DNA of 64,000 nt from Turbatrix aceti (taxonomy: Eukaryota > Nematoda > Chromadorea > Rhabditida > Panagrolaimidae). Of the stretch, positions 44,584 to 56,523 are shown piece by piece. The stretch's first letter is position 1, and every line of letters starts with the position of its first letter. A program made the translations under genes and the position numbers. Location: NCBI GenBank assembly GCA_963969345.1, contig OZ017769.1, positions 2,547,600 through 2,611,599 on the forward strand, written 5' to 3'. The notes under the pieces are model-generated. The model did no database searches, was not told the origin of the DNA, and saw nothing but the letters and a program-made list of their open reading frames with translations.

Positions 44584-45035
44584 TTATTGGGACAACTTCA
44601 AAGCATTATGCTGATCAAAATAAAGATACATATTAGTATCGCACAGTTCGAGGGCATCGCAGATTTGTCTTGACGATATTGTCTGTTGTTCTATTTGCTC
44701 GAAGACTTCTTTTGCAAAATTATTGACTATGAAATAACATAACAGATCAAAAGGAAGATCGCCATCTGTAATGATCGTGCAAACAGCTGCCGTGATCTGA
44801 AAATACATCAATATTATATGCATAATCCCGTATTCTGTTATATTTAGTATGAAGACGTTGTACCGACCGCTTTGGCACCCAATTTGTTGACTGCGTATTC
44901 CATTCCATCAACGATTTTTTCGCACGTTTCGCATTGAAAAGGAAAATGAAATGGTGGTGACGGGTGATCGGCTCTGATAAGAGTAAAGTTAGAGGTCCAA
45001 CAGAGGAGAAAGATGATTGCAGCGACTTGTTTCAT
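44584..45035 (-). CDS. saposin-like secreted protein (126 aa), mirror copy
   Basis: Exons 44868-45035 and 44584-44796. Mirror of the 35180 gene. The signal peptide differs (MKQVAAIIFLLCWTSNFTLI, one extra residue and an extra Cys); the mature saposin domain is almost unchanged. Divergence confined to the leader between otherwise near-identical arms shows that the arms are not simply one sequence read twice. Confidence 0.82.
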
Positions 45036-46906
45036 GGTTATACAACTATGCTGTAGATTGACAAAAAAGGCATCACCGTGCTTCTTTTATACACACAAAA
45101 TCTGGAAAGGCAATCAAGCTTTTACGTGTACACTTTGTGTCTATGTGATGACGCCTAAAACGAATACCAAACCTAATCAAATTTCTAGTATAGAAAAACG
45201 GCGTACCAGACACATTTTTTTTATTAAAAATCACAAAGAATAATAATTTTAAATTAAAAAAAAATTTTTTATTAAAAAAATAATAGAGAAAGGAGCAACC
45301 ACAAAATGGAATACTAAAATGGAATACAGATACATAGGAGCGAACGTTAAAAAATTGCCTTATAGTGTTACTTTCAGGCGAATGTTTTTTTCGTAGTTTT
45401 ATTCATAAATCGTTAATGTGTCCGAAAAAAATAAGTAAAATTTTTGCGTCAAGACAATTACATAGATGTAAAAACTGGAAAAAACTCAGCGGTTGGTTCA
45501 GAATCCTTCGGTCTCTGTCAAAAAAGTCATTTCTCATGGTCGACGCTGATTTTGGTCGTCGCCGATTTTATTGTGGTCGCTGAATTTGGTCGTCGCTGTA
45601 TTCATCATGTCCGAGCCCGGGCGGTGGAAAATTCGAAAAACCCGTGTTTTTAGAACCCTGCGTTCCGCCGCGAACGGCAAACGGCGCTTGTTGCAACACT
45701 GTTGCCGACTGCAGTTGCCGAGAAAAGCTATTTTTTGAAAGTGTTGGCAAGCGTGGTGAAAAAAAAGTAACGACAATTTTTTTGCTGTTTCGCTTTGAAA
45801 TGTTTAAAATTATCAGCTGCCAAACTTTTATTTTTCTTTTTGGAATATTCTGGTAATTTTATGTTCTTACGATACTAAAAACATTTGTATTTTGTTCTAT
45901 TTTTGAGTCCAAATTGATTCCGCAGCCAATTGCCTTTTGTATTAAAAAAGAATGCCGCAATCATACTGGATGCGCATCGACGTGCGAACATACCTTTTGG
46001 GCCGCAACCCGGGCTTTACCGTCCACTAATCAAAAATTTTTGGCACATTCTGACAGGTCCAGACGTCTCGAACTACTTGTGCGCGACAACATTTGAGACG
46101 CGTCCAAGTGCGAACATACCTTACAGGTGCCATCGCAGTGCCTTGCATCTTGGATGGTATGAAAACAGATTTTGTTATACAGACACGTTTGAAAAATATT
46201 CGACGACACCTTGTCAAGCACTACTTTCGTGACAATGCCGTAAATAACAGCTTGTCAAAAAGTAAAACGAGGTAAAATTTATAAGCGCTACACTTTCGTC
46301 AATTCGTATTTATTACAAACATTGAATCGTTGAAACAGCACATCATGTCTGGATAAAATCAACGTCATCGACGTGAAAATGATAAAAACGAGAAAACTTC
46401 AGAGTTCGGCCTGTTTCGCGGTCCAGGTGTGAGCATCTGAACAAAGAAACGCAGGAGTTGATGCCTTCAATTATTTTGCTTCACTTCATAAATATTTTCG
46501 CCCCTGAAAACCCATATCCCTTGGAGGCTCGGCTCGATCTCCAATTACGTAGGAAATACGCGGCAATGCGCCATCGACCGCTGTCGTGGACCACAAGCTG
46601 CGGAAGAACATGTTGTGCTTACTGAATAAAAATTAATTGGCAACTTCGATCACAACTACTTTCGCCCCCCAAAAATGCAAGTGTCCAGATAATCAAAAAC
46701 TGACAAAAAGACTTTTATTAAAAAAATCAATAAAAGCACAATCACACAATGATCCACATCAACGTGGATATTCAAAATTTGAAAGAAGCAACAACAGACA
46801 GTATCAACCGATCAAGTTATAAGAGACTTGATACACATGGTCAAAGAAGACGAAGTTCACGCAGGTTGATCAGTCAACGGACGCGGAAGTTGGAAACTGA
46901 AAATCA

Positions 46907-47206
46907 TCAGAGTTCGGCCTGTTTCGCGGTCGAGGTGTTAGGCACGTCGATCGATCTGCGTGGTCGACGATCAGCCTTGGGGGCCCAAGTGACGTGGATA
47001 GGGCAGACTTTTTGTTCCGAAAGAGAAGTGGATGGCGGATGCCCGACGGCTTGCTCGGGTTTCACGGTGGCGGGGATGCCCAATGCGGCTTCGCAATGGA
47101 TGCAGGGCGTCGGCTCCAGGTCGGCTTTATTCATTTCTCGGGGGGCGCACTCCGTGATGCTGAGGCGAGAAGGACGGCGAGGTGTGTCAACGGTTGAGGT
47201 GGACAT
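46907..47206 (-). CDS. Cys-containing protein of unknown family, copy 3 (99 aa)
   Basis: Identical in protein sequence to the 39396 copy, with the same acceptor and leader. Confidence 0.5.
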   Translation of the reverse strand: MSTSTVDTPRRPSRLSITECAPREMNKADLEPTPCIHCEAALGIPATVKPEQAVGHPPSTSLSEQKVCPIHVTWAPKADRRPRRSIDVPNTSTAKQAEL

Positions 47207-48183
47207 GTTGTGAAGTGAAGTTGATAATCTGAAAAAAAAATAGATTGAAAAATAAGCAAGAGCAAAAAACGCAAAGTTGTGCAGTGCCACAAAAACAAAT
47301 TACAAACAAGTGATAGAGAGGTAAGCGCGCGCGACTGTCCCTTCCAGAAAACTTAGTAAGCACGACTCCATACATCCAGCCGGTCAGGAGAATACGCACA
47401 TGCGAACAGTTAGCCGGGTTCAAAGAGGTGTCCAATAAACTTGTTATTCCAAAATAGAGCGATAAGCGCAAAGAAAGAAAAAAGCGATTGGGCGGTGCGG
47501 TGCCAAATCGCTTTCATCTCCGCCAGACGGCACCGCTGCTTTAGGAAGTGGAAGTGGCTCTCTAGGGCTTGCACCGCAACTGCGCGCCGCAAAAGAAAAA
47601 ACGAAAGAACTATGCCGATCAGACTCTTTAGTGACACTGTCATAAATGGCCCAAAAATGCAACTGACTGCCAAAAAGTAAAGCTTGGTAAAATTTATGAA
47701 TGCTAAAGCTGTTAAAGTCTATTGCAAGGTTATGATTAGGAAGGAAAGATTCACGAGGGTGGTCAGGACATTGCTAAACCGGGGAATGGCCGGTGAAAAG
47801 ACGCTAACCAAATATTTAATGGTTGTCGGAAGGGGCACCTGGTGGTGGCAGTGGCATGCTGTGCATTTTCCCGCCTAAATCATCCAGGAAGGGGGCGTTC
47901 CCAGCGCGCGCAACACTGCCAGTATATCCATGAGTGAGCCCTGGATGTGCAACTCTTCGCGCCGCCCCTTCACTTATCCCCGATAAGTTTAAGTTAACCA
48001 TTTAGTATATTACTTCGACCAACCGTCTGCGCGGTGACTTTTCCGTTCCGCTCCCCACCTTTACCTTTGCCATTGAATAATGTTTTATCCATTGACTTAG
48101 CTTGCTTGTCCATCACTTTGCGCTTCTTGCTTCTGTTCATTTTTCAATCTATTTTTTTCAGATTATCAACTTCACTTCACACC

Positions 48184-48483
48184 ATGTCCACCTCAACCGT
48201 TGACACACCTCGCCGTCCTTCTCGCCTCAGCATCACGGAGTGCGCCCCCCGAGAAATGAATAAAGCCGACCTGGAGCCGACGCCCTGCATCCATTGCGAA
48301 GCCGCATTGGGCATCCCCGCCACCGTGAAACCCGAGCAAGCCGTCGGGCATCCGCCATCCACTTCTCTTTCGGAACAAAAAGTCTGCCCTATCCACGTCA
48401 CTTGGGCCCCCAAGGCTGATCGTCGACCACGCAGATCGATCGACGTGCCTAACACCTGCACCGCGAAACAGGCCGAACTCTGA
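48184..48483 (+). CDS. Cys-containing protein of unknown family, copy 4 (99 aa)
   Basis: Identical in protein sequence to the 40673 copy and likewise preceded by TTTTTTTCAG and a 22-nt leader. Confidence 0.5.
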   Translation: MSTSTVDTPRRPSRLSITECAPREMNKADLEPTPCIHCEAALGIPATVKPEQAVGHPPSTSLSEQKVCPIHVTWAPKADRRPRRSIDVPNTCTAKQAEL

Positions 48484-50136
48484 TGATTTTCAGTTTCCAA
48501 TTTCCGCGTCCGTTGACTGATCAACCTGCGTGAACTTCGTCTTCTTTGACCATGTGTATCAAGTCTCTTATAACTTGATCGGTTGATACTGTCTGTTGTT
48601 GCTTCTTTCAAATTTTGAATATCCACGTTGATGTGGATCATTGTGTGATTGTGCTTTTATTGATTTTTTTAATAAAAGTCTTTTTGTCAGTTTTTGATTA
48701 TCTGGACACTTGCATTTTTGGGGGGCGAAAGTAGTTGTGATCGAAGTTGCCAATTAATTTTTATTCAGTAAGCACAACATGTTCTTCCGCAGCTTGTGGT
48801 CCACGACAGCGGTCGATGGCGCATTGCCGCGTATTTCCTACGTAATTGGAGATCGAGCCGAGCCTCCAAGGGATATGGGTTTTCAGGGGCGAAAATATTT
48901 ATGAAGTGAAGCAAAATAATTGAAGGCATCAACTCCTGCGTTTCTTTGTTCAGATGCTCACACCTGGACCGCGAAACAGGCCGAACTCTGAAGTTTTCTC
49001 GTTTTTATCATTTTCACGTCGATGACGTTGATTTTATCCAGACATGATGTGCTGTTTCAACGATTCAATGTTTGTAATAAATACGAATTGACGAAAGTGT
49101 AGCGCTTATAAATTTTACCTCGTTTTACTTTTTGACAAGCTGTTATTTACGGCATTGTCACGAAAGTAGTGCTTGACAAGGTGTCGTCGAATATTTTTCA
49201 AACGTGTCTGTATAACAAAATCTGTTTTCATACCATCCAAGATGCAAGGCACTGCGATGGCACCTGTAAGGTATGTTCGCACTTGGACGCGTCTCAAATG
49301 TTGTCGCGCACAAGTAGTTCGAGACGTCTGGACCTGTCAGAATGTGCCAAAAATTTTTGATTAGTGGACGGTAAAGCCCGGGTTGCGGCCCAAAAGGTAT
49401 GTTCGCACGTCGATGCGCATCCAGTATGATTGCGGCATTCTTTTTTAATACAAAAGGCAATTGGCTGCGGAATCAATTTGGACTCAAAAATAGAACAAAA
49501 TACAAATGTTTTTAGTATCGTAAGAACGTAAAATTACCAGAATATTCCAAAAAGAAAAATAAAAGTTTGGCAGCTGATAATTTTAAACATTTCAAAGCAA
49601 AACAGCAAAAAAATTGTCGTTACTTTTTTTCACCACGCTTGCCAACACTTTCAAAAATAGCTTTTCTCGGCAACTGCAGTCGGCGACAGTGTTGCAACAA
49701 AATTTTTCGTCGATGTCAAAGAACGGCTCCTCACGTTGTTGACGGTTGCACAACAGTCTCTGTTGAATGCTGTACGTCGATGGTCTGTCGAGTACAGACA
49801 ATGGGAGGGGTGAGACCAGGCAGAGGCAGATAACATTTATTGGGTATCAGACAAACGCTGCTTTCTGTATTTTTTAAAGTGCAATCCCATCTGTAATCCT
49901 GTCTGTATTCTATTGTGATAGCTGTTTTCTGTATTTTTTAAAGTGCAATCCCAGAAAAAATTAATATTCTTTTGTATGTGTCTGGTTCGCCGTTTTTCTA
50001 TTCTAGAAATTTGATTAGGTTTGATATTCGTTTTAGGCGTCACGCAAAGTGTACATGATTGCTTTTCCAAATTTTGTGTGTATAAAAGAAGCACGGTGAT
50101 GCCTTTTTTGTCAATCCACAGCATAGTAGTACAACC

Positions 50137-50505
50137 ATGAAACAAGTCGTTGGAATCATCTTTTTCCTTCTTGCTTCGAACCTTACTGTTACCAGTGCAC
50201 AATACGATCTGTATGGCGATGACGAACTATCTTTTCATTTTAAATGCAAAGCGTGCACCAAAGTCGTAGAGCTATTCGTAGACCTCGGCGTCAAAGAGGT
50301 AGGTTGAACGTTTTCGTATAATAACATAAATATCAATTTTCAGATAACGGCGGCTACTTGCACGGCGATTTCAGTAGCTGATCCTTTAATTGATGCCGCA
50401 TGTTTTTTTATTGTCAAGCATTTTGCAGCCGAAGTCCTGAAGAAAATAGAAGAACACGAATTACCCCCAGAACAAATATGTCAGTTCATCCACATGTGCC
50501 ACTAA
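50137..50505 (+). CDS. saposin-like secreted protein (107 aa), third copy of subtype
   Basis: Exons 50137-50298 and 50344-50505, 7511 bp after the 42626 gene and almost identical to it (one Met to Leu change in exon 2, AEVLKKIEEH). All family features and the promoter are present. Confidence 0.83.
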
Positions 50506-50719
50506 GTTTTTTTTGTTGAAACAGAATGATGTTTTGAATTTGTCCCATTAATAGTCGTTTCTAATTGTTGTCAATTGAACACTAACATGTGGACAATTTT
50601 TGTTATCCAACTCAAATAAATACAGATCGTGATTTATAGATCATATTTATGTACGTATACGGATATCTCAGACACAGGGGATGTATTGGAGGGGATGTGT
50701 TGTTTTGAAAAATCTGAAT

Positions 50720-50948
50720 ACGCCTGGTTCTTGTACCTGCAACGATCAGTGTTTTTTCCGAAGACAGTGGTCGTCAGCTCGGGTGGATTGTAATGCCGCA
50801 GGGCTTCGAATTCGTCGACCAAACCCTGGACCTTGCAATCAAGGACCTCGCGTGCCCATTTCAGCGCCGAATCTTTGAGGCTTTCTGACTCCGATGATAG
50901 AAAATAACTTTCATCCAATATCGTCGTTGATGTGACGGAAGAAGACAT
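50720..50948 (-). pseudogene. protein tyrosine phosphatase, truncated first exon
   Basis: The frame from ATG 50948 encodes a Ser-rich start, then KWAREVLDCKVQGLVDEFEA, LRHYNPPE and FGKNTDRCRYKN. This matches the beginning of nematode PTP domains (V-x-GL-x-x-EF-x-x-L ... F-x-x-N-x-x-x-NRYK[ND]). After RYKN it runs straight into the edge of palindrome 2 and no catalytic HCxxGxxR exon follows. The same GTACAAGAAC end is at the matching boundary in palindrome 1 (about 37045 and 43315), so the repeat edge itself derives from this exon. Confidence 0.6.
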
Positions 50949-51191
50949 TTCAGTGCTATGAGATTGGAATGACAGTTTGTCCGTACTTCACTTTTGAGGT
51001 GAATTCCAGGTTGACACTAATTTGCATATTTTGCATTGTACGATTTTGTTTTACCTGCTGATTACGATGTGTGTTGAACAGATTTGTGGGTATCTTACAA
51101 ATTCACATATTATAAAAACAAGAAACAGATGAACAAATATTTATGCACAGTGTGCATACTTTTTGATATAAATACATATATTCCATGATTA

Positions 51192-51238
51192 TGATAACTA
51201 ACCACTGAGTAATGGTGAAATAAATAAATAAAAAAAAA
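51192..51238 (+). mobile_element. short 5'-truncated retroposon tail
   Basis: 47 bp (TGATAACTAACCACTGAGTA...AAATAAATAAA) between 11-bp direct repeats TTCCATGATTA (51181-51191 and 51239-51249). It is the same 3' end as the insertion at 15310-15430, cut shorter. Confidence 0.88.
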
Positions 51239-51327
51239 TTCCATGATTACAGCATGTGCCCTTCAGACACTCCCTAGAACTGTTGCGGCATGACATAAAG
51301 GCTTTACCTTTCACTTCAGCACAAAAA

Positions 51328-51871
51328 ATGCTGTACTATGTGGCCGTAAGCTATTTCCTGCTTTTCTTCATAATTTTTTGCATCTTCGTTCTGCTCGGCA
51401 TCCGAAAGGCGTACGAACACAGTGATGTTCGTCACGATTCGTTTAACTACATTTCCTATCTCTCCCTGTTCTTCTACATAGGATCAATGATAGCCCAAGA
51501 AGATGCTCTCCTGACAGGGATTGCTACAGGCGTATGTGTTTCGGAGTTCTTATTTTTATAACAATTACAACTTTAGAATACCACTGTCGATTTTCCTGTA
51601 GGATCGTTGAAACTCTGGGAATATGCGCTTATTTTTTTTCCGTTTTGCATACCTTTTCTTCTGAACATTAATTGGATACTCTACGTTTTCTGTCACTCAG
51701 CTTGGCTCCGCCTCTTTAAACCGCCCCACAGCAGCAATCTGGCTCCTGCTTTCATGGTTTTGCCAGCGCACTTTGTTATCATGAATTATCTCTTACAATG
51801 CCATCTTCGAATACAAATTGATAAACTGCGGTTTAGACCAATTTGTTCAAGCGGCCAAGATTTTTTAAACA
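51328..51871 (+). CDS. unrecognised seven-transmembrane protein, copy 4 (3' end in gap)
   Basis: Exons 51328-51531 and 51577 onward, same phases as the other copies. The ATG lies 8 nt after CACTTCAG although the upstream block is not otherwise conserved. Exon 2 is open to the gap at 51872 and breaks in ICSSGQDFLN, just before the expected donor. The third exon is not found after the gap, where instead a fragment of the palindrome boundary (TCCAATACATCC) occurs; it is either in the missing sequence or lost. Confidence 0.72.
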
Positions 51872-52071
51872 NNNNNNNNNNNNNNNNNNNNNNNNNNNNN
51901 NNNNNNNNNNNNNNNNNNNNNNNNNNNNNNNNNNNNNNNNNNNNNNNNNNNNNNNNNNNNNNNNNNNNNNNNNNNNNNNNNNNNNNNNNNNNNNNNNNNN
52001 NNNNNNNNNNNNNNNNNNNNNNNNNNNNNNNNNNNNNNNNNNNNNNNNNNNNNNNNNNNNNNNNNNNNNNN
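51872..52071. other. assembly gap (200 N)
   Basis: Exactly 200 N. No overlap is visible between the flanks, so real sequence is probably missing, including exon 3 of the 7TM gene. Confidence 0.9.
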
Positions 52072-52400
52072 CTCCAATACATCCTATGTGTCTGGAGAAA
52101 TCAAATGCAAATAAGCAAGCATTTTTTAAGGTACAAAAAAAATAAATAAATGTAAACAGCGTCATGTTGATGTTCACAGTGGTCAAAAAAGGTTCATGAA
52201 TCAGCTTTCAGAGTAAAGCAAAATTATTTTTGATGACACACCTGGCGCACGCGAGATCCACCAACCTGGCTTCATCAAAATCAATGCGCACTTTAATTTG
52301 ATCAAGCTGCCAGCTGGTAGCTGACCACTCAGCACTGACCGCGCGAGTGTTCGAGGCTGCGTTCAGTCAGCTCCGAGCCGTATCGTCGTTTTCCGTAGCA

Positions 52401-54072
52401 ATGATTCTGCGCTGTTTTTTATTTGTTGTTTTTGCTTCATCCATCGACGGCAACATCGATATCGACCCCGAACTCATGGAATTTAATCAAAAGGTATGGG
52501 CTGACATCCAGATGGTCGATGAGGAAGACGCTCTCACTGACGATGACATCCGACCCCAAAATGATGTCGAATTCACGGACGCTGCTTTTGATAATTCCAC
52601 ACCGTGGCCAGGGGCGGTCGTGCCGTATGTTCTTGAAGCGATCAAATTTGACGAACGTTTCCTGACCGAATTTCACGCAGCTATCGACCAAATCCAATCA
52701 AAAACCTGCGTTCGCTTCAGACCTCGAAGGACGCAGACTGATCCTTTTTTTGTCAGGTGAACATTAATTTTGAAAATTTTTTTAAGCATAAAAAATGTTT
52801 TTGTAGAGTAATTCGCGGCGACGGGTGTTGGTCGTATGTCGGACTTCAGGCTGACCTGGCAGGCGTCGGACAGGAAATCTCGCTTGGCACAGAATGCTGG
52901 AGACGAGGAATTATCATTCACGAACTCATGCATACGCTTGGTTTTTTCCACGAACATTCTCGCTTTGACCGGGATGATTTTATTTCACTGAATTACGCCA
53001 ATATCCAGACAAACAGGATCAAGCAGTTTGACAAGCGGGAACGGGAGCCGGTCGACGACATGGGAGACTACGATCTCTACAGCATCATGCACTACGAAAA
53101 AAATGCTTTTTCTTTGGATAAAAAAATCCCGACAATTGTGCCGAAAATTCAAAAGTTGGTCTCAATGCGTATTGGAATTCTGATGTTTTTTTGATAACGT
53201 TTTTAGTGCCAAAATCAAAGAAATGGGTCAGAGAAAGGCACTCAGCCCTTTAGATGTTGCTAAGGTTAACAAATGGTACAATTGTTCTTCGCGCGGAATT
53301 TTCCAAGCAAAAAAATCGTCGTTTTCCGTTTCGACGCCTCAGGCAATGCACAGCTTCAAGGGAACTCAAGTTTTTGATCACAGAGCAAGCAAAAGTTCGA
53401 TTTTTGCCAGTCTCGACGATTTCAAAATCAGAACTGGAAAAACTGCGTTGCCGACTGGAAAGCTACCTGCTTATTTGGCTGGAAGTGCAAAAGTAAATAA
53501 AACGACGTTCAGCTCTCACCTGCCACCTGGACTGCATCCAGACAAAATTGAGTGCCCGAGGAAGGAGGCTGGAAACTGCATGGATCGGCTACCTGTAAGT
53601 TTTTTTGTCTCACAGCGAAAACATAAAACAAATTGTAAAAACATTTTTGACAAATGAACGTTTTTTGAATTGTGCAAACAATCAAAAGTTGCAAAAAAAG
53701 TCTCTTCACTCGACTTTTTTGAGCTCTGTAAGGTCAAAATCGTTGTTGACCGTTCCCTTTTTGTAGGACTGTCTGCGCAAAGCCCTCGACGGTCTCTGCT
53801 CTACCAAGCCCGGCTACATGCTTCGGATGTGCCGTCGATCTTGTTGCAATTGCGATGGTTTGTCTTCTTCCCTTTTCATAAACATCCACCAACTTTTTTT
53901 TTATTTTAAAGATTCCAAATGCTTTGATACGTCCGACACGCTCAAATACAACACGCTCTGTTCACCTGCATCCGACCACGGCCGTCTTGGATCCTGCGAA
54001 ACGCCTGCCACCCGGCAAAATGCCATTGACTACTGTCCGAAGACTTGTGGCTTCTGTAGACCACGGTCTTGA
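52401..54072 (+). CDS. astacin metalloprotease with two ShK domains (447 aa)
   Basis: Exons 52401-52756, 52807-53154, 53207-53594, 53767-53857 and 53912-54072. Signal peptide MILRCFLFVVFASSIDGN, acidic propeptide, then the M12A catalytic domain starting near WPGAVVPYVLE. The zinc site HELMHTLGFFHEHSRFDRDD has the three His and catalytic Glu, and SIMHYEKNAF supplies the Met-turn with its Tyr. A linker of about 100 residues follows, then two six-Cys ShK modules (CMDRLPDCLRKALDGLC... and CFDTSDTLKYNTLC...CPKTCGFC). This layout matches the nematode NAS-13/14/15 group. Such secreted enzymes act in gut digestion or cuticle processing. The donor GTTGGT of intron 2 is unusual but also used in the EF-hand gene. 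Confidence 0.92.
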
Positions 54073-55492
54073 CTTGTATATTTAGTATTTACTTGCTCGA
54101 AGGGTAAACTCGAACTCAATTTTTTTTTGCCTCGCGGAAAAAAAGGCTCTTGAGACAATGCAACGTGCTCGTGAGACCAGCCGAGATCAAGTTCACCGCC
54201 CTTTATCCCGTCTCGACACATCTAGCGTGTCCCGGGAGGTTAAAAAGCAGTCGTAACTGTTGTGAGTGTACTGGATGTTCAAGTGCTTAGTTTACAAGGG
54301 ACACTCCTTTCTCGGGAACTCAATCTGTACTGAGGGAAGCCCAGGTGACAGGTGAGTTATGGTAGTCATCTCAAAATTTATGTGGTACTAAAAATTGACT
54401 GCGTCAAATTTGTGTCTGATGTTGGGAATCTCTGTGACATCGTGATCAACGCATAGTTTTTAATGACAAACCATTAAAAAAATATTTTTTTTCAAAAATG
54501 CCGATACTTGCATTTGAAAAGGTGTCACCCTGGCTCTGGAAATGCCATTCATAGTATGTTAGCTGCAACGTGCCAAAAATGGCAAAAATTCAATTTTGGA
54601 TTACCGTAGATTATGTGCTATGGATCTGAAAAAAATTTTTTTAGGCAGCTGAATTTTTTTTAATTTTTAAAAATTGTTTTTTAATGTAAATTTTTTTAAC
54701 ACTCAAAGGCAATTTTTTGGCAAAATTTTACGAAGAAATTCAAAAATACACTCGAAATATTCCTGAAATTACGAGAAAAACACATCGAAGATGTTTTTTT
54801 GTAATTCAAGTAGCTTTAAAAGTCGTAAGCGTCCATGTCGTCGAACGGCACGCGCATGTCGAACAGTTTCATTTTAACGTTAACGTAGTTTATCTAGATG
54901 AACTCGCTCAGATCGAAGCACAGTCATCAATCAAAAAAGTTTTGTAGTAATCCGATACAGAAAATTTACCAACCTTGTTGTTTACAACTCCCTCAAAAAA
55001 AGCCTGATTCATTTGTTCAAACACAAAAGTTGTTTTTTAGCTGATTCAGAACTGGAGATCGGTAGAAAAGATTAGTCTATCCTGAACTCTGTAAGCAACC
55101 CAGTTCCTTAATGCTTCATAATCAACTTGCTCCAACCCCCTCTCTCGGTTCCAGGTTTCAAAATAACAAAAGTTAAAGCGCTTAAGACGAGTAAGCCGGG
55201 ATCTGCAGTGCATGTTATTCGCGCTCGCTTCAAATTCTCTTCCGGAGAGAATTTGACAAGTTTTGTTTAAAGCCTCCCCTTCCCAGCCTCCCCCTGGCGA
55301 TACTCTTGAGCTCCTGCGCGTTGTTTGTCGTCCTTCAAGTTGCACTTACCCCAACCGTAAACAAGTCATCCACCTGGCTGGAAGAGCTTCCAGGCTTCAA
55401 TTCATTCAGTTTTCAAAACGCGATGTTGCCCGTGCTTTCGAGCTATTTTATTTTTTTTTTGGGTTAATTAGTTAAATTGGCTTTCAGAAACA
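54073..55492. other. intergenic with an old MITE relative
   Basis: About 54480-54760 carries a diverged single arm of the palindromic element seen at 30717 (ATGCCGATACTTGCATTTGAAAAGG..., AACGTGCCAAAAATGGCAAAAA). A GC-richer stretch at 55070-55430 has short frames on both strands but no gene model that I can support. The last bases (GGCTTTCAG) form a splice acceptor 6 nt before the EF-hand start. Confidence 0.5.
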
Positions 55493-55848
55493 ATGGCAGC
55501 CTGGGACAAGCAGCTCCGTGACATGTTCCATGATCACGACAAGGACATGTCCGGTTTCATCGGTGAGTTCACCCTAAAAATTTATTTTTACTAAAAGAAA
55601 TTTTTTTTTCCAGGAAAAGAAGACATCCTGGTCATGCTTCTGAACGCCGAAAAAGGCCACGAGAAGGACCCCATCTTCAAGACGAACCTCAAGTTCCTCA
55701 TCAACATTATCAAGCTTGCCGACAAGGATGGCGACCAGAAGATCAGCTTTGACGGTTGGTCACGTGTAAAACTTTGATAACTCATACCTGTATTTTTTTT
55801 TCAGAATTCAAAGAGTACATCAACAAAATCAACGAAAACCCCGCCTAA
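55493..55848 (+). CDS. small EF-hand calcium-binding protein (84 aa)
   Basis: Exons 55493-55562, 55614-55754 and 55805-55848. The start lies 6 nt after TTTCAG, consistent with trans-splicing. It has two EF-hands: loop 1 DKDMSGFIGKED (positions 1, 3, 5, 12 acidic or polar as required, Gly 6, Ile 8) and loop 2 DKDGDQKISFDE, fully canonical. The protein has no signal peptide or membrane segment, so it is a cytosolic calcium sensor or buffer of calmodulin/S100-like size. Helices between loops include LKFLINIIKLA. I do not recognise a specific orthologue. High GC in exons suggests strong expression. Confidence 0.88.
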
Positions 55849-56523
55849 TAACCGTAATCCATGGCATCCATCACCTGACTGTTTTTAACAGTTTCAAAAA
55901 AACAACACTTTTTTTTATCACACTTTCATTCTCTTTTTTCACATGCATTTTTTTGATTTTTTGAAGAAAATAAAATGTTTTAAATCTCGTCCTCAGAAAA
56001 AAATGAGTCAGCTTCAGTAAAAAAAACGAATGTGATTTTCGTTTTTGTCGAAAGCTAAAAAATTGAAAAAAAATTAAAAAAAACTGAAAAAAAATTCAAA
56101 TTAAAAAAGTTTAAAAGAATTTTAAAATAAAAAAAAATTTTAAAAAAATTTTAAAATTTAAAAAATTTAAAATAAAGAAATTTAAAAAATCATTTTAAAC
56201 AAAATTTCTCGTTATGGTCGCGTGTAACTTTGAAAACTCATGCCGCTCTTTTATTTATTTTTTTTTAATTAAAAAATTTTTTTTTTAGTTTTAATTTTTG
56301 TGAATAAATAAACAAAACTTTTTACCTCATCTGCCGATAAAAAAAACAATGAGTCATCTGCAAGACGAAACTATGGAGTCGACCTGGGGGTTTGTTAGTT
56401 TGCAATCCCTCCAGTTCGATCAATCATGTTCAACGCTCGATCGTTCACGTGCAGGCATCACCTGTCATAAATACGGAGACTAATGTCGAAAGTTGTACTC
56501 ATTTGTTTAATTCTGCTTAAAAA
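55849..56523. other. intergenic, low complexity
   Basis: The EF-hand 3' UTR (AATAAA at about 55968) is followed by an A/T tract at about 56040-56200 composed of AAAATTTAAAA-type runs. No gene is seen. The block from 56340 to 56523 should hold the thaumatin-like promoter. Confidence 0.5.

Larger units (their letters stand above)
40601..45688. repeat. giant palindrome 1, right arm
   Basis: Mirror image of 34531-39760, ending AAACGGCGCT at 45688. Differences are scattered substitutions and small indels. At 45688 it passes without a break into the second copy of the palindrome core. Confidence 0.92.
45689..50755. repeat. second palindrome: duplicate of the core of palindrome 1
   Basis: Positions 38184-43320 recur here at an offset of about 7511 bp: left half 45689-47271, spacer 47272-48111, right half 48112-50755. 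The copy begins in the 230-bp subrepeat (TTGTTGCAACACTG) and ends, after a small deletion near 50671, in the GTACCTGCAACGATCAG boundary. The left copies of the Cys-containing ORF end NTSTAKQAEL and the right copies NTCTAKQAEL in both palindromes, so the whole left-spacer-right unit was duplicated together. Confidence 0.9.
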
